NCBI GenBank assembly: GCA_002256345.1
Contig: NKIY01000003.1
Span: 186,001-250,000 of the forward strand
From: Bradyrhizobiaceae bacterium PARB1
Lineage (GTDB): Bacteria; Pseudomonadota; Alphaproteobacteria; Rhizobiales; Xanthobacteraceae
Direction: 5' to 3'
Length of the DNA: 64,000 nucleotides
Part shown: positions 36,664-45,895 of the stretch, in pieces
How the letters are laid out: each line of letters begins with the position of its first letter
Numbering within the stretch: the stretch's first letter is position 1
Program-made: the position numbers and the translations under genes
The notes under the pieces: model-generated
The model's database searches: none
Told to the model about the DNA's origin: nothing
Seen by the model: the letters and a program-made list of their open reading frames with translations, nothing else

Positions 36664-37377
36664 ATGGCAGTTGATGCAACTTATTCAAACCCTGTCGTCT
36701 CCGGCACCTCGACGAATACGAGTTCGAATTCGAGCACCAGTTCGAGCGCAACGACGGGCATTGCCGATAACTTCCAGACCTTCCTGACACTGCTCACGAC
36801 GCAGCTGCAGAACCAGAACCCGCTGGACCCGCTCGACACCAACCAGTTCACGCAACAGCTCGTGCAGTTCGCGCAGGTCGAGCAGCAGCTCAAGTCCAAC
36901 GACTACATGAAGTCGCTGGTCGATATGGAGAAGTCTACCCAGGCGACGCAGGCGCTGGTCTATGTCGGCAACAACGTTGCCGTCGATGGCTCGACCGCGC
37001 AGTTCAAAACCTCGGCGACATGGAATCTGCTCGCCGACAAGGACACGACGGCGCAGGTCAGCATCACCAATGCAGCAGGCAGTGTTGTCTATTCCGGCAA
37101 CTACTCGATCAAGCAGGGCAATGCGAGTTTCGTCTGGGACGGCAAGGGTAATGACGGCGTGCAATATCCCGAGGGCTCCTACACGCTGACGGCGACCGGC
37201 AAGGACAACAACGGCAAAGACGTCGCGATCTCGACGGAAGTGCAGGGCATCGTGGACTCCGTCGATCTGTCGGCGAGTCCGGCGCTGTTGTCGATCAACG
37301 GCGCGAACTACACCGTCGACAAGATCAAGCGCGTGGTGCGCCCGACCACGACACCGACACCGACACCGACGACGTAA
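36664..37377 (+). CDS. flgD: Flagellar basal-body rod modification/hook capping protein FlgD
   Basis: A 237-residue hook cap. The N-terminal FlgD part (about 35-90: FQTFLTLLTTQLQNQNPLDP, LDTNQFTQQLVQFAQVEQQL) is textbook, followed by a FlgD Ig-like/tudor region (about 100-215) with FVWDGKGNDG and YPEGSYTLTATG. The C-terminus ends in a Thr/Pro repeat (TTTPTPTPTT) coded by ACCGAC/ACCGACA copies at 37344-37374. It scaffolds FlgE polymerisation. It ends before a repeat and the sciP gene. Confidence 0.94.
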   Translation: MAVDATYSNPVVSGTSTNTSSNSSTSSSATTGIADNFQTFLTLLTTQLQNQNPLDPLDTNQFTQQLVQFAQVEQQLKSNDYMKSLVDMEKSTQATQALVYVGNNVAVDGSTAQFKTSATWNLLADKDTTAQVSITNAAGSVVYSGNYSIKQGNASFVWDGKGNDGVQYPEGSYTLTATGKDNNGKDVAISTEVQGIVDSVDLSASPALLSINGANYTVDKIKRVVRPTTTPTPTPTT

Positions 37378-37386
37378 TCGGGTCGC

Positions 37387-37469
37387 AGGGCGGTTCAGCG
37401 AAGCTGTAATCCGCCAGCCGAGGGCGTGGGGCGCGCAAAATGGCAGATCGCGCTCCGCTGAACCGCCCT
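37387..37469. repeat. 14-bp inverted repeat after flgD
   Basis: AGGGCGGTTCAGCG (37387-37400) and its exact inverse CGCTGAACCGCCCT (37456-37469) enclose 55 bases. It is probably another dispersed intergenic repeat and may help end the fliK-flgD transcript. There is no U-run. Confidence 0.7.
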
Positions 37470-37619
37470 ACGCACCACGTCTCCTCACCTTTCCCAAATC
37501 GTCAACAAACCCTTTCATAAAGTCTATTCGCATTGGAGTTGTGGGCTTAGGCAAATTTTAAGCCGGCGGGCGTAGTTTATTTCTGTGAGTTCAGTGGTTG
37601 AGAGTAGTGTGAGTACGCC

Positions 37620-37895
37620 ATGACAGAACCCCATCGCCCGAGGGTCAAATACGTCATCGGGCCTGACGGCAGCCCATTAACAATTGCCGATCTACCCGCG
37701 CCGGGTACAAAGCGCTGGGTGATCCGCCGCAAGGCCGAAGTCGTTGCCGCTGTCCGCGGTGGCCTTCTCTCCCTGGAAGAAGCCTGCAGCCGTTACACGC
37801 TGACCGTGGACGAATTCCTGTCCTGGCAGTTTTCCATCGACCAGCACGGTCTGGCTGGCCTGCGGACCACACGCATCCAGCAGTATCGCCAGTAA
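37620..37895 (+). CDS. sciP: SciP, DUF1153-family inhibitor of CtrA
   Basis: A 91-residue protein covering the whole DUF1153 domain: RPRVKYVIGPDGSPLTIADLP, KRWVIRRKAEVVAAVRGGLL, and a helix-turn-helix (LSLEEACSRYTLTVDEFLSW). In Caulobacter SciP binds the master regulator CtrA and stops it from activating late genes. Length fits. It lies alone between flgD and fliF and is followed by a terminator. The location links cell-cycle control with flagellar genes, as recalled for related bacteria. Confidence 0.92.
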   Translation: MTEPHRPRVKYVIGPDGSPLTIADLPAPGTKRWVIRRKAEVVAAVRGGLLSLEEACSRYTLTVDEFLSWQFSIDQHGLAGLRTTRIQQYRQ

Positions 37896-37923
37896 ACAAA
37901 ACCTTAACGGTTCGAGTTTGATG

Positions 37924-37954
37924 AAAACCGGCCTGCCCCTGGCAAGCCGGTTTT
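37924..37954 (+). terminator. Rho-independent terminator after sciP
   Basis: Stem AAAACCGGC (37924-37932) with GCCGGTTTT (37946-37954), loop of 13 bases, then T. It lies 29 nt after the sciP stop and separates it from fliF. Confidence 0.75.
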
Positions 37955-37982
37955 TGCCGTTCGCCTAATATATGGCGATCGG

Positions 37983-37998
37983 TTAACCCTTGTTAACC
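37983..37998. promoter_or_regulatory. Paired TTAACC half-sites upstream of fliF (candidate CtrA site)
   Basis: TTAACC at 37983-37988 and again at 37993-37998, with 6 bases between the TTAA cores (the standard CtrA box has 7). They lie about 70-80 nt before fliF, next to the sciP terminator. In Caulobacter fliF is a CtrA target, from memory. The spacing mismatch makes this tentative. Confidence 0.35.
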
Positions 37999-38065
37999 AA
38001 CTGGAAACCATACCTCGGCAAAATTTGCCCAGTCGGTCCCGGAGACCGAATCTCAGGGGCCGATT

Positions 38066-39688
38066 GTGCAGGGTCTGATCAGTTTTTTCAAAGGTCTCGG
38101 CGCCGCGCGCCTGGCAGCGATGTTCGCCGTCACCGTCGCGTTGATCGGTTTCTTCGCTTTCATCATCATGCGCGTGACAACGCCGCAGATGACCACGCTG
38201 TTCACCGACCTGTCGGTGGAGGACTCATCGGCGATCATCAAGGACCTGGAACGTCAGGCGATCCCCTATGAGATCAAAAATGACGGCGCCGCGATCATGG
38301 TGCCGAAGGACAGGGTCACGCGCCTGCGCATGAAGCTCGCCGAAGGCGGCCTGCCGAAGGGCGGTGGCGTCGGCTACGAGATATTCGACAAGTCGGACGC
38401 CCTCGGCACCACAAGTTTTGTCCAGAACATCAATCACTTGCGCGCCCTGGAAGGCGAACTCGCCCGCACCATCCGGGCACTCGACCGCGTCCAGTCAGCC
38501 CGCGTTCATCTGGTCCTCCCCGAGCGTCCGCTGTTTTCGCGCGAAGCTCCCGAGCCGTCCGCCTCGATCGTCGTCCGCGTCCGCGGCACGCTCGATCAGC
38601 AACAGGTCCGGGCGATCCGCCATGTGGTCGCCTCGGCGGTCAACGGCCTGAAGCCCAGCCGCGTCTCCATCGTCGATGAAGCTGGCCAGCTCCTCGCCGA
38701 CGGGGCCGCCGACCCCACCTCGGAAGGCGCCACCGGCGACGAGCGCCGCACAGCCTTCGAGAAGCGGATGCGCAATCAGGTGGAGGCGATCGTCTCCTCG
38801 GTGGTCGGCTCCGGCCGCGCCCGCGTCCAGCTCACCGCCGATTTCGACTACAACAAGGTGACCCAGACCTCCGACAGGTTCGATCCGGAAGGCCGGGTGC
38901 TGCGCTCCAGCCAGACCCGCGAGGAACAGTCGCAAAGCGGTGCTGCCGACGGTCAGGTCACGGTCAACAACGAGCTTCCCGGCAATCAGGCCCAGGGCAA
39001 CACACCCAATAGCCCCAAGGACCAGAGCAAGAAGTCGGAAGAGACCAACAATTACGAAATCTCCCGCATCACCAAGACCGAAGTCACCGAAGCCGGCCGC
39101 GTCAATCGCATCTCGGTGGCGGTGCTGGTGGACGGCAGCTACAGCAAGAACGAAAAGGGCGAGCAGGTTTATGCCCAGCGCCCGAAGGAAGAACTCGATC
39201 GCATCGCCGCCCTGGTCCGCTCCGCCATCGGTTTCGATCAGAAGCGCGGCGACCAGGTGGAAGTGGTCAATCTGAAGTTCGCCGAAGCCCCCGCGATGCC
39301 CCCCGCCGCCGAGCCCACCGGCCTGCTCGGCAATCTGCAGTTCACCAAGGACGACGTGATGAACGTCATCGAACTCGGCGTGATGATGCTGCTCGGCCTC
39401 GTCGTCGTCTTCATGGTCGTCCGCCCGCTCGTCCGCCGTATCCTCACCCCTGAAACGCCAGCCGCCGCACTGGCGCCGCCGCCCGGCATGATGGCCCTCC
39501 CCGAGCATGTCACCGTCGGTGCAGACGGTCAGACGCTCGTCGCCGCCACCGGTGCCAACATGATCGACGTTGCCACCATTCAGGGGCAGGTCCACGCCCA
39601 GTCAGTGCACCGCGTCGGCGAACTGGCAGACCGCAATCCCAATGAAACCGCAGCCATCATTCGTCAGTGGCTGCAGGAGCCGGCATAA
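38066..39688 (+). CDS. fliF: Flagellar M-ring protein FliF
   Basis: A 540-residue MS-ring protein with GTG start 38066 (AGGGG ribosome site 6 nt before). An N-terminal membrane helix (about 14-36) is followed by YscJ-like ring-building motifs ([48 protein letters not shown]) and RBM3-type regions, a long low-complexity loop ([20 protein letters not shown]), and a C-terminal helix at about 435-455 with a FliG-binding tail ([16 protein letters not shown]). First gene of the fliF-fliG-fliH-fliN-flbD series. Confidence 0.95.
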   Translation: MQGLISFFKGLGAARLAAMFAVTVALIGFFAFIIMRVTTPQMTTLFTDLSVEDSSAIIKDLERQAIPYEIKNDGAAIMVPKDRVTRLRMKLAEGGLPKGGGVGYEIFDKSDALGTTSFVQNINHLRALEGELARTIRALDRVQSARVHLVLPERPLFSREAPEPSASIVVRVRGTLDQQQVRAIRHVVASAVNGLKPSRVSIVDEAGQLLADGAADPTSEGATGDERRTAFEKRMRNQVEAIVSSVVGSGRARVQLTADFDYNKVTQTSDRFDPEGRVLRSSQTREEQSQSGAADGQVTVNNELPGNQAQGNTPNSPKDQSKKSEETNNYEISRITKTEVTEAGRVNRISVAVLVDGSYSKNEKGEQVYAQRPKEELDRIAALVRSAIGFDQKRGDQVEVVNLKFAEAPAMPPAAEPTGLLGNLQFTKDDVMNVIELGVMMLLGLVVVFMVVRPLVRRILTPETPAAALAPPPGMMALPEHVTVGADGQTLVAATGANMIDVATIQGQVHAQSVHRVGELADRNPNETAAIIRQWLQEPA

Positions 39689-39693
39689 CTCCG

Positions 39694-40785
39694 ATGGCAG
39701 CTGTTCCCGCAACCACAGGCGACAACACCAGCGACATCCAGAGCGTCGTCGCCGGGCTTGCCGCGCGCCAGGCTGGCCGCGCCCCGACCAAGCCGCTGAG
39801 CGGTCCCAAGCGTGCTGCGATCCTGATGCTGGCGCTCGGCGAGAAATATGGCGGCAGGGTGTGGTCGCTGCTCGATGACGACGAGGTCCGCGAATTGTCG
39901 TCCCACATGTCCAGTCTCGGCACCATCGAACCCGAGACGGTCGAAGACCTGATGCTCGAATTCGTATCGCGCATGTCGGCCTCGGGTGCGTTGATGGGCA
40001 ATTACGACGCGACCGAACGGCTGCTGACCCAGTACCTCCCGGTCGAGCGCGTCACCGGCATCATGGAAGAAATTCGCGGCCCCGCCGGCCGCAACATGTG
40101 GGAAAAGCTCTCCAACGTGCAGGAAGAGGTGCTCGCCAACTATCTGAAGAACGAATATCCGCAGACCGTCGCCGTGGTGCTCTCCAAGCTGAAGTCGGAG
40201 CACGCCGCACGCGTACTCGGCATCTTGCCGGAAGAGCTTGCGCTCGACGTCATCAATCGCATGCTGAAGATGGAAGCGGTGCAGAAGGAAGTGATCGAGC
40301 GCGTCGAGCAGACGCTCCGCGTCGAATTCATGTCCAACCTGTCGCAGACCCGCCGCCGTGACGCCCACGAGGTGATGGCGGAAATCTTCAACAATTTCGA
40401 CCGTCAGACGGAAACGCGCTTCATCACCTCGCTGGAAGAAGAAAATCGCGAGGCGGCCGAGCGCATCAAGGCGCTGATGTTCACCTTCGACGATCTGATC
40501 AAGCTCGACGCCGGCTCGGCGCAGACGCTGATGCGCAATATCGACAAGGACAAACTCGGCATCGCGCTGAAGAGCGCGAATGAGGAAGTCCGCGCCTTTT
40601 TCATGGGCAATATGTCGTCGCGCGCAGCCAAGATGCTCACCGACGACATGGCGGCGCTCGGCCCAGTACGCCTGCGCGACGTCGACGAGGCGCAGGCGCT
40701 GCTGGTGAATCTCGCCAAGGATCTCGCCGCCAAGGGCGAAATCGTGCTGACCAAGAACCGCGCCGACGATGAGCTGGTGTACTGA
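39694..40785 (+). CDS. fliG: Flagellar motor switch protein FliG
   Basis: A 363-residue C-ring protein. An N-terminal domain ([31 protein letters not shown]), a middle domain with the EHPQ motif altered to EYPQ ([15 protein letters not shown]), and a C-terminal charged torque helix ([23 protein letters not shown] and related) are present. ATG 39694 is 5 nt after fliF; a longer GTG start at 39667 would overlap fliF. Confidence 0.95.
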   Translation: MAAVPATTGDNTSDIQSVVAGLAARQAGRAPTKPLSGPKRAAILMLALGEKYGGRVWSLLDDDEVRELSSHMSSLGTIEPETVEDLMLEFVSRMSASGALMGNYDATERLLTQYLPVERVTGIMEEIRGPAGRNMWEKLSNVQEEVLANYLKNEYPQTVAVVLSKLKSEHAARVLGILPEELALDVINRMLKMEAVQKEVIERVEQTLRVEFMSNLSQTRRRDAHEVMAEIFNNFDRQTETRFITSLEEENREAAERIKALMFTFDDLIKLDAGSAQTLMRNIDKDKLGIALKSANEEVRAFFMGNMSSRAAKMLTDDMAALGPVRLRDVDEAQALLVNLAKDLAAKGEIVLTKNRADDELVY

Positions 40786-41405
40786 TGGCCGCGCCCGCAA
40801 AATTCCTGTTCGACACCGACTTCGCGGCCCCGGATCACGGCCGCGCACCGATCATCACGCCCTCGGAGATGGCCGAAAGGATCGCTCAAGCGGAAGCTCA
40901 TGCCTATCGCGCCGGCTTCGATGCCGCACAGCGCGAGGCGAAGGTCGAAGCGGATCGCCGCATGGCGCTGGCGCTGGAGCAAATCGGCATCGCCGCAATG
41001 ACCGTCGCGCAAAGCGTCGACGGCATCGAGAACAAAATGGAGACCGAGGCGGTGGATGTCGCGGTCGCCGTCGCACGCAAACTATGCAACGAACTGGTCG
41101 CGCGCGAGCCGCTCACCGAGATCATGGCACTGGTGCATGACTGCTTCCGCCACCTCGTCGCGACGCCGCATCTCGTCGTCCGCATCAATGATGCGCTGTA
41201 TGACGAAGCGAAAGAGCGGATCGAGAGGCAGGCGAAGCAAAGCGGCTTCGCCGGACGCCTTGTCATTCTCGCCGCCCCCGAGATCGAGAACGGCGACTGC
41301 AGAATCGAATGGGCTGACGGCGGCATGGTGCTCGACCGCGCCTCCATCGACGTCAAGATCAACGAACTCGTCGGACGCTACATGGCGTCCCGCAATCAGG
41401 CCTGA
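40785..41405 (+). CDS. fliH: Flagellar assembly protein FliH (FlbE-like)
   Basis: A 206-residue regulator of the export ATPase FliI. It has an Ala/Glu-rich coiled-coil region (about 28-95) and a C-terminal domain (VLDRASIDVKINELVGRYMA). It is short and divergent for FliH; in Caulobacter the protein at this place is FlbE. Its start overlaps the fliG stop by one base. FliI is not in the window. Confidence 0.85.
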   Translation: MAAPAKFLFDTDFAAPDHGRAPIITPSEMAERIAQAEAHAYRAGFDAAQREAKVEADRRMALALEQIGIAAMTVAQSVDGIENKMETEAVDVAVAVARKLCNELVAREPLTEIMALVHDCFRHLVATPHLVVRINDALYDEAKERIERQAKQSGFAGRLVILAAPEIENGDCRIEWADGGMVLDRASIDVKINELVGRYMASRNQA

Positions 41406-41424
41406 GCGCCGAGAGGACTGAACC

Positions 41425-41766
41425 ATGAGCGATCCGCAGGTGCCGCTGCCCGATCTCAATGCCGGCGATCCGATGGTGACCGGCGATGTCGGCTACGCCG
41501 AAGAGGAACATGTCACGCGCATCGCCGCCGATCTGGAGGCGGTGTTCGACGTCCCGGTGCAGGTCTCGGCGGTGCTCGGACGTTCCAAGATGGATGTGGG
41601 CGAACTGCTCAAGCTCGGGCCCGGCACCGTGCTCGAACTCGACCGCCGCGTCGGCGAAGCAATCGACATCTATGTGAACAACCGCCTGGTGGCGCGCGGC
41701 GAAGTCGTGCTGGTCGAGGAAAAGCTCGGCGTCACCATGACCGAAATCATCAAGGCCGACAATTAA
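41425..41766 (+). CDS. fliN: Flagellar motor switch protein FliN
   Basis: A 113-residue C-ring subunit with the SpoA/FliN domain (about 35-108: VFDVPVQVSAVLGRSKMDVGE, LLKLGPGTVLELDRRVGEAID, YVNNRLVARGEVVLVEEKLG). The acidic N-terminal segment is normal. It lies 19 nt after fliH and 52 nt before flbD. Confidence 0.95.
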   Translation: MSDPQVPLPDLNAGDPMVTGDVGYAEEEHVTRIAADLEAVFDVPVQVSAVLGRSKMDVGELLKLGPGTVLELDRRVGEAIDIYVNNRLVARGEVVLVEEKLGVTMTEIIKADN

Positions 41767-41818
41767 CGGATTTTTGCACGCAACAGCGGCGCATATCGAG
41801 AGATAACAGGAGATCACC

Positions 41819-43204
41819 ATGCGGCTTCTCATCGTCGGCACATTGAAGGGCCAGCTCACGACAGCGACCAAGATCGCCATGGATAACGGCGCCTCGGTGG
41901 TGCATGCCGAGGGCCTCGATCAGAGCATGAACGTGCTGCGATCCGGCAAAGGCGCCGACCTTCTGCTGGTCGATGTCGCACTCGACATCCGCGACCTCGT
42001 GATGCGGCTCGAGGCCGAGCACATCCATGTGCCAATCGTCGCCTGCGGCATTACCAACGATGCCCGCGCCGCCGTCGCGGCAATTCACGCCGGCGCCAAG
42101 GAGTACATCCCGCTCCCACCAGAGCCGGAGCTGATCGCCGCCGTACTCGCCGCCGTCGCCAACGACTCGCGTGACCTGATCTTCCGCGACGAGATGATGG
42201 GCAAGGTCGTGAAGCTGGCGCAGCAGATCGCGGGCTCCGATGCATCCGTGATGATCACTGGCGAGAGCGGCACCGGCAAGGAAGTGCTGGCGCGCTATGT
42301 GCACAATCGCTCGGGTCGCGCCAAGAAACCATTTATCTCCATCAATTGCGCGGCGATCCCCGAACATCTGCTGGAATCCGAACTGTTCGGTCATGAGAAG
42401 GGCGCCTTCACCGGCGCCATCGCACGTCGCATCGGAAAATTTGAGGAAGCCACCGGCGGCACATTGCTGCTCGACGAAATCTCGGAAATGGATGTGCGGC
42501 TGCAGTCGAAGCTGCTGCGTGCGATCCAGGAGCGTGTGATCGACCGTGTCGGCGGCACCAAGCCGGTGCCGGTGGATATCCGCATCATTGCGACGTCGAA
42601 CCGCAATCTGTCGGACGCGGTGAAGGCCGGCACCTTTCGCGAGGATCTGCTGTTCCGCCTCAACGTCGTGAATTTGAAGATTCCGGCGCTGCGCGATCGC
42701 CCGGCGGACATCCTCGAACTCGCCCAGCATTTCGCCAAGAAATATGCCGATGCCAATGGCGTGCCGGTACGGCCCCTTTCCACCGAAGCGCGCCGTGTGC
42801 TGACCGGCAATCGCTGGCAGGGCAATGTGCGCGAGCTGGAAAACACGATTCACCGCTCGGTGTTGATGTCGTCGGGTGACGAGATCGGTGCGGATGCGAT
42901 CCTGACCCCGGATGGCGATCGCCTCGATCTCGCCAAGACCTCACCGGCCGTGGCCCATGCGACGATGGCGGCAGAGACAGTGACCCGCGCCCTTGTCGGT
43001 CGCACGGTAGCCGATGTGGAGCGCGATCTCATTCTCGAGACGCTGAAGCACTGCCTCGGCAACCGCACCCATGCGGCGAACATCCTCGGCATTTCGATCC
43101 GCACGCTGCGCAACAAGCTGAACGAATATGCCGATGGCGGTCTGCCGATCACCCCGGCCGGCGTCGGCAGCGGCGACTATCGCGGGATGATGGGGGCGGC
43201 GTAA
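41819..43204 (+). CDS. flbD: FlbD, sigma-54-dependent activator of flagellar genes
   Basis: A 461-residue sigma-54 activator. The N-terminal receiver-like domain (1-115) lacks the usual acidic pair after strand 1 (RLLIVGTLKG) and the late Lys (EYIPLPPEPE), although LLLVDVALDI keeps one Asp. This fits FlbD, which is controlled by FliX rather than ordinary phosphorylation. The AAA+ domain has Walker A GESGTGKE, GAFTGA (sigma-54 contact), Walker B GTLLLDEISEM and an arginine finger region. The C-terminus is a Fis-type helix-turn-helix (RTHAANILGISIRTLRNKLNEY). The fliX gene is not adjacent. Confidence 0.93.
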   Translation: MRLLIVGTLKGQLTTATKIAMDNGASVVHAEGLDQSMNVLRSGKGADLLLVDVALDIRDLVMRLEAEHIHVPIVACGITNDARAAVAAIHAGAKEYIPLPPEPELIAAVLAAVANDSRDLIFRDEMMGKVVKLAQQIAGSDASVMITGESGTGKEVLARYVHNRSGRAKKPFISINCAAIPEHLLESELFGHEKGAFTGAIARRIGKFEEATGGTLLLDEISEMDVRLQSKLLRAIQERVIDRVGGTKPVPVDIRIIATSNRNLSDAVKAGTFREDLLFRLNVVNLKIPALRDRPADILELAQHFAKKYADANGVPVRPLSTEARRVLTGNRWQGNVRELENTIHRSVLMSSGDEIGADAILTPDGDRLDLAKTSPAVAHATMAAETVTRALVGRTVADVERDLILETLKHCLGNRTHAANILGISIRTLRNKLNEYADGGLPITPAGVGSGDYRGMMGAA

Positions 43205-43212
43205 ACGCAAAC

Positions 43213-43323
43213 TCGTCGTTCCGGGGCGCGCCTTTCGCGCGAACCCGGAGCCTCGATGTAGCGGAGCTCCAGTCCCTCACATTCCGGCTTCTAGGTTCGC
43301 GCCCTCGGCGCGCCCCGAAATGA
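43213..43323. repeat. Intergenic repeat, TCGTTCCGGGGCGCGCC type
   Basis: Left arm CGTTCCGGGGCGCGCC followed by GCGCGAACCCGGA and right arm GGTTCGCGCCCTCGGCGCGC with CCCGAAATGAC form a two-hairpin unit after flbD. It is probably a dispersed repeat and the 3' end of the flagellar transcript. Confidence 0.65.
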
Positions 43324-43335
43324 CCGTGCAAGTGC

Positions 43336-43491
43336 CTACGAATAACTCGGCGCGCCCTGCTTGCGGAAAATCTTGATCGGATCGCCCGGCGTCAGATCCG
43401 GCTGCCGCCACATGGCATAGGCGAACAACGCGAGATAACCGATCGACAGCGCACCGACGATATAGATTGCCCAGACACCGAAGCGCTTCAC
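43336..43491 (-). CDS. Small single-pass membrane protein, hypothetical
   Basis: A 51-residue protein with GTG start 43491: KRFGVWAIYIVGALSIGYLA then LFAYAMWRQPD, a single strong membrane helix, and a polar C-terminus (LTPGDPIKIFRKQGAPSYS). The start overlaps the stop of the upstream DUF4345-type gene as GTGA, so it is translated with it. It is too short for most ORF filters. Function unknown. Confidence 0.65.
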   Translation of the reverse strand: MKRFGVWAIYIVGALSIGYLALFAYAMWRQPDLTPGDPIKIFRKQGAPSYS

Positions 43492-43901
43492 ACCATCGCC
43501 CCGCGGCGCGCGTAGTGGCGGTGCCACAGCCAGATCAGCGGCACGACAATCAATTCGCCGATCAGGCTGGCCAGGAGACCTATCGTCGGGAAGCCGTGGC
43601 CGACTACCGCCATGAGACGCCCCGCGGCACCGAACATCAGGATGAAGGTCACCACCGCGATCCGCTCGCCACGCTTCTCGATCTGCGGGATCGCCGACCA
43701 GTAGATCAGGCCCGCGCCGATCAGAACGCCCTTGATGAAGCGCACATAGCCCTCCAGCGTCACGCCAACCGTGACGCCCGCAAGGCTGGTGCCGAAGAGT
43801 ACGCCGGTGAGACCGAACAGAATGGCGACAAGGCCGACGATCGCCAGCGCGATTTGAAGCAGTCTGCGTTCCAAAGGCCATCTCCTCACTCGACCACCCA
43901 T
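43488..43901 (-). CDS. DUF4345-type integral membrane protein
   Basis: A 137-residue protein from ATG 43901 with four predicted helices (LLQIALAIVGLVAILFGLTG; IKGVLIGAGLIYWSAIP; IAVVTFILMFGAAGRLMAVV; LIGELIVVPLIWLW). The pattern and the IEKRGERIAV loop match DUF4345 proteins of unknown function. An upstream in-frame start at 44003 would add a low-complexity tail and is less likely. It forms a two-gene unit with the small membrane protein and is divergent from the helicase. Confidence 0.72.
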   Translation of the reverse strand: MGGRVRRWPLERRLLQIALAIVGLVAILFGLTGVLFGTSLAGVTVGVTLEGYVRFIKGVLIGAGLIYWSAIPQIEKRGERIAVVTFILMFGAAGRLMAVVGHGFPTIGLLASLIGELIVVPLIWLWHRHYARRGAMV

Positions 43902-44041
43902 AACTGGAACATCGCAGGCGTCCGGGCAAGCCGTCCGGGCGGGCATATTGCCACCGGAACCGGCGCGCTTGCACCCGCCGCCCGAATGGTTAGCTTCATT
44001 CACCGAGTCGCCGCGCTGCCGGCCCCTTTTCCCGAGATTAC

Positions 44042-45151
44042 ATGACCAGTTTTACCCCGCATCAGGATGCCGCGCTGAAGGCCGTGGGCGATTGGCTGAA
44101 GGCCAAGCCCGGCCAAAACGGCACGCCGCAGGTTTTCCGCCTGTTCGGTTTCGCCGGCACCGGCAAGACCACACTGGCGCGCCATATCGCCGAAGGCGTC
44201 GATGGCGAAGTGAAATTCGCCGCCTTTACCGGCAAGGCCGCGCTTGTGATGCGCAACAAAGGGTGCCACGAGGCTTCCACCATCCATTCCCTGATCTACC
44301 GAGCCCGCGAGAGCGGCGAGGAAACGCCAAACTTCGAACTCTGGGACGACGCGCCGGCCTCCAAGGCCAAGCTGATCATTGTTGACGAATGCTCGATGGT
44401 GGACGCCGAACTCGGCCGTGACTTGCTCTCCTTCGACTGCCCACTGCTGGTGCTCGGCGATCCCGCGCAGTTGCCGCCGATCCAGGGTGGCGGCTTCTTC
44501 ACCGAGAGCGAGCCCGACGCCATGCTCACCGAGGTGCATCGCCAGGCGGAACACGATCCGATTGTGCGGATGTCGATGGATGTCCGCGAAGGTCGGCCGC
44601 TCTCACTCGGCACCTTCGGCGACAGCGAGGTCGTGTCACGAAAGTCTCTCGATCCGGAGCGCGTGATGGCGGCGGATCAGGTGCTGGTCGGCCGCAACAA
44701 TACGCGCCGCGCCTATAATATGCGCGTGCGCGAAAAGCTGGGGCTCACCGATCCCCTGCCCGTCGCCGACGACAAGCTCGTCTGCCTGCGCAACAACCGC
44801 AAGAAAGCGCTGTTCAATGGCGGATTGTGGCGCGTACGCGCCCGGGCGACGTCGAAATCCGCCATCGTCACCATGCGCATCATGCCGGACGAGGATTTTG
44901 GCGGGAAGGTTACGAAGGTCTCGGTGCGCGCCGACTGCTTCACCGGCGGCGTCGAGGGGCTGACCTGGGACCAACGCAAACCCTATGACGAGTTCGATTA
45001 CGGCTATGTGCTCACCGTGCACAAGAGCCAGGGCTCGCAGTGGGACAACGTGGTGCTGTTCGACGAGAGTTTTGCGTTCCAGGATAGCCGCGCACGCTGG
45101 CTCTATACAGGCATCACGCGCGCCGCCAAGCGATTGAGCATTGTCGTCTGA
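44042..45151 (+). CDS. RecD-like/Dda-type SF1 DNA helicase
   Basis: A 369-residue superfamily-1 helicase. Walker A is GFAGTGKTT (motif I), then AFTGKAAL (Ia), LIIVDECSM (II), LVLGDPAQLPP (III) and the C-terminal VHKSQGSQWD and ALYTGITRAAKRL-like motifs V/VI (YTGITRAAKRLSIVV). Short and lacking N-terminal RecD domains, so it is closer to T4 Dda-type or RecD2-core proteins. Role in repair or fork restart is inferred. Confidence 0.9.
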   Translation: MTSFTPHQDAALKAVGDWLKAKPGQNGTPQVFRLFGFAGTGKTTLARHIAEGVDGEVKFAAFTGKAALVMRNKGCHEASTIHSLIYRARESGEETPNFELWDDAPASKAKLIIVDECSMVDAELGRDLLSFDCPLLVLGDPAQLPPIQGGGFFTESEPDAMLTEVHRQAEHDPIVRMSMDVREGRPLSLGTFGDSEVVSRKSLDPERVMAADQVLVGRNNTRRAYNMRVREKLGLTDPLPVADDKLVCLRNNRKKALFNGGLWRVRARATSKSAIVTMRIMPDEDFGGKVTKVSVRADCFTGGVEGLTWDQRKPYDEFDYGYVLTVHKSQGSQWDNVVLFDESFAFQDSRARWLYTGITRAAKRLSIVV

Positions 45152-45259
45152 CACCCTGCATCTGCGCGCGAATGTCGCAGGAACAAAATGCCGGTGCCCC
45201 GAAACCGTCATGCTGTTCGCGTGTTAGTCCTGTTCCTAATTTCCGAGGCAGGAGTTGAA

Positions 45260-45655
45260 ATGCGATTGATGAAATCCGCCACCGCCGTGCTTTTTGCCGG
45301 TATCACCGCCGTGTCCTTTGCGGCGCCCGCCGTGTCTGCGCCTCTGATGACGCAGGGCGCGATCAGCCAGGCCGTCGTTGGCAATAATGCCCCTCCTGTC
45401 GAGCAGGTGCAGTATTATCGCCGCCATCACCATCATCACGGTTATCACGGCGGCTATCGCCGCGGCCCGAGCGCCGGTGCCGTCATCGGCGGTCTCGCTG
45501 CCGGCGCCATCATCGGCGGCGCCATTGCGGCCAGCCAGGCGCAGGCTGCCCAGCAGCAACAGAACCACGCCTATTGCGCACAGCGCTACCGGTCGTATGA
45601 CCCGGCCTCGGGCACCTATCTCAACAAGAACGGCATGCGTTACGCCTGCCCGTAA
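45260..45655 (+). CDS. BA14K-family exported protein, His/Gly-rich
   Basis: A 131-residue protein from ATG 45260 (GGAG ribosome site) with a signal peptide ending near AVSA. The middle is His-rich (YYRRHHHHHGYHGGYRRG), then glycine/alanine helix-breaking segment GAVIGGLAAGAIIGGAIAAS, then a C-terminal BA14K motif (HAYCAQRYRSYDPASGTYL, with NKNGMRYACP). BA14K was described as a Brucella lectin-like immunogenic protein. The His cluster might bind metal; this is a guess. A strong terminator follows. Confidence 0.82.
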   Translation: MRLMKSATAVLFAGITAVSFAAPAVSAPLMTQGAISQAVVGNNAPPVEQVQYYRRHHHHHGYHGGYRRGPSAGAVIGGLAAGAIIGGAIAASQAQAAQQQQNHAYCAQRYRSYDPASGTYLNKNGMRYACP

Positions 45656-45677
45656 CGGCGATTGTCCTTACGATTCG

Positions 45678-45710
45678 AAAAGCCGCGAGAAACTCGTCTC
45701 GCGGCTTTTT
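45678..45710 (+). terminator. Rho-independent terminator after the BA14K gene
   Basis: Stem AAAGCCGCGAGA (45679-45690) with TCTCGCGGCTTT (45697-45708), loop AACTCG, then TT. It lies 23 nt after the stop of the BA14K gene. Confidence 0.9.
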
Positions 45711-45895
45711 CATTGCAGGCGACTTTCCACTGCATGCGACATGCCGAAGAGGTCTCACGAAACCGTGTGCGGCTCTCCGTAACGCTCCCGACCGGTGTTC
45801 GTATCTCCAGTGATCGCCCGTCAACCGGCAATTGCCAGCCGTCGCTGCCGGGCTAGACTGCCGATATCGGCACGCGACACCCAAGAGGATACGCC

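Noticed and set aside
37344-37374. Short tandem repeat ACCGACA near the end of flgD
   Set aside because: It only codes for the Thr/Pro tail of FlgD; too short to suggest a functional repeat.
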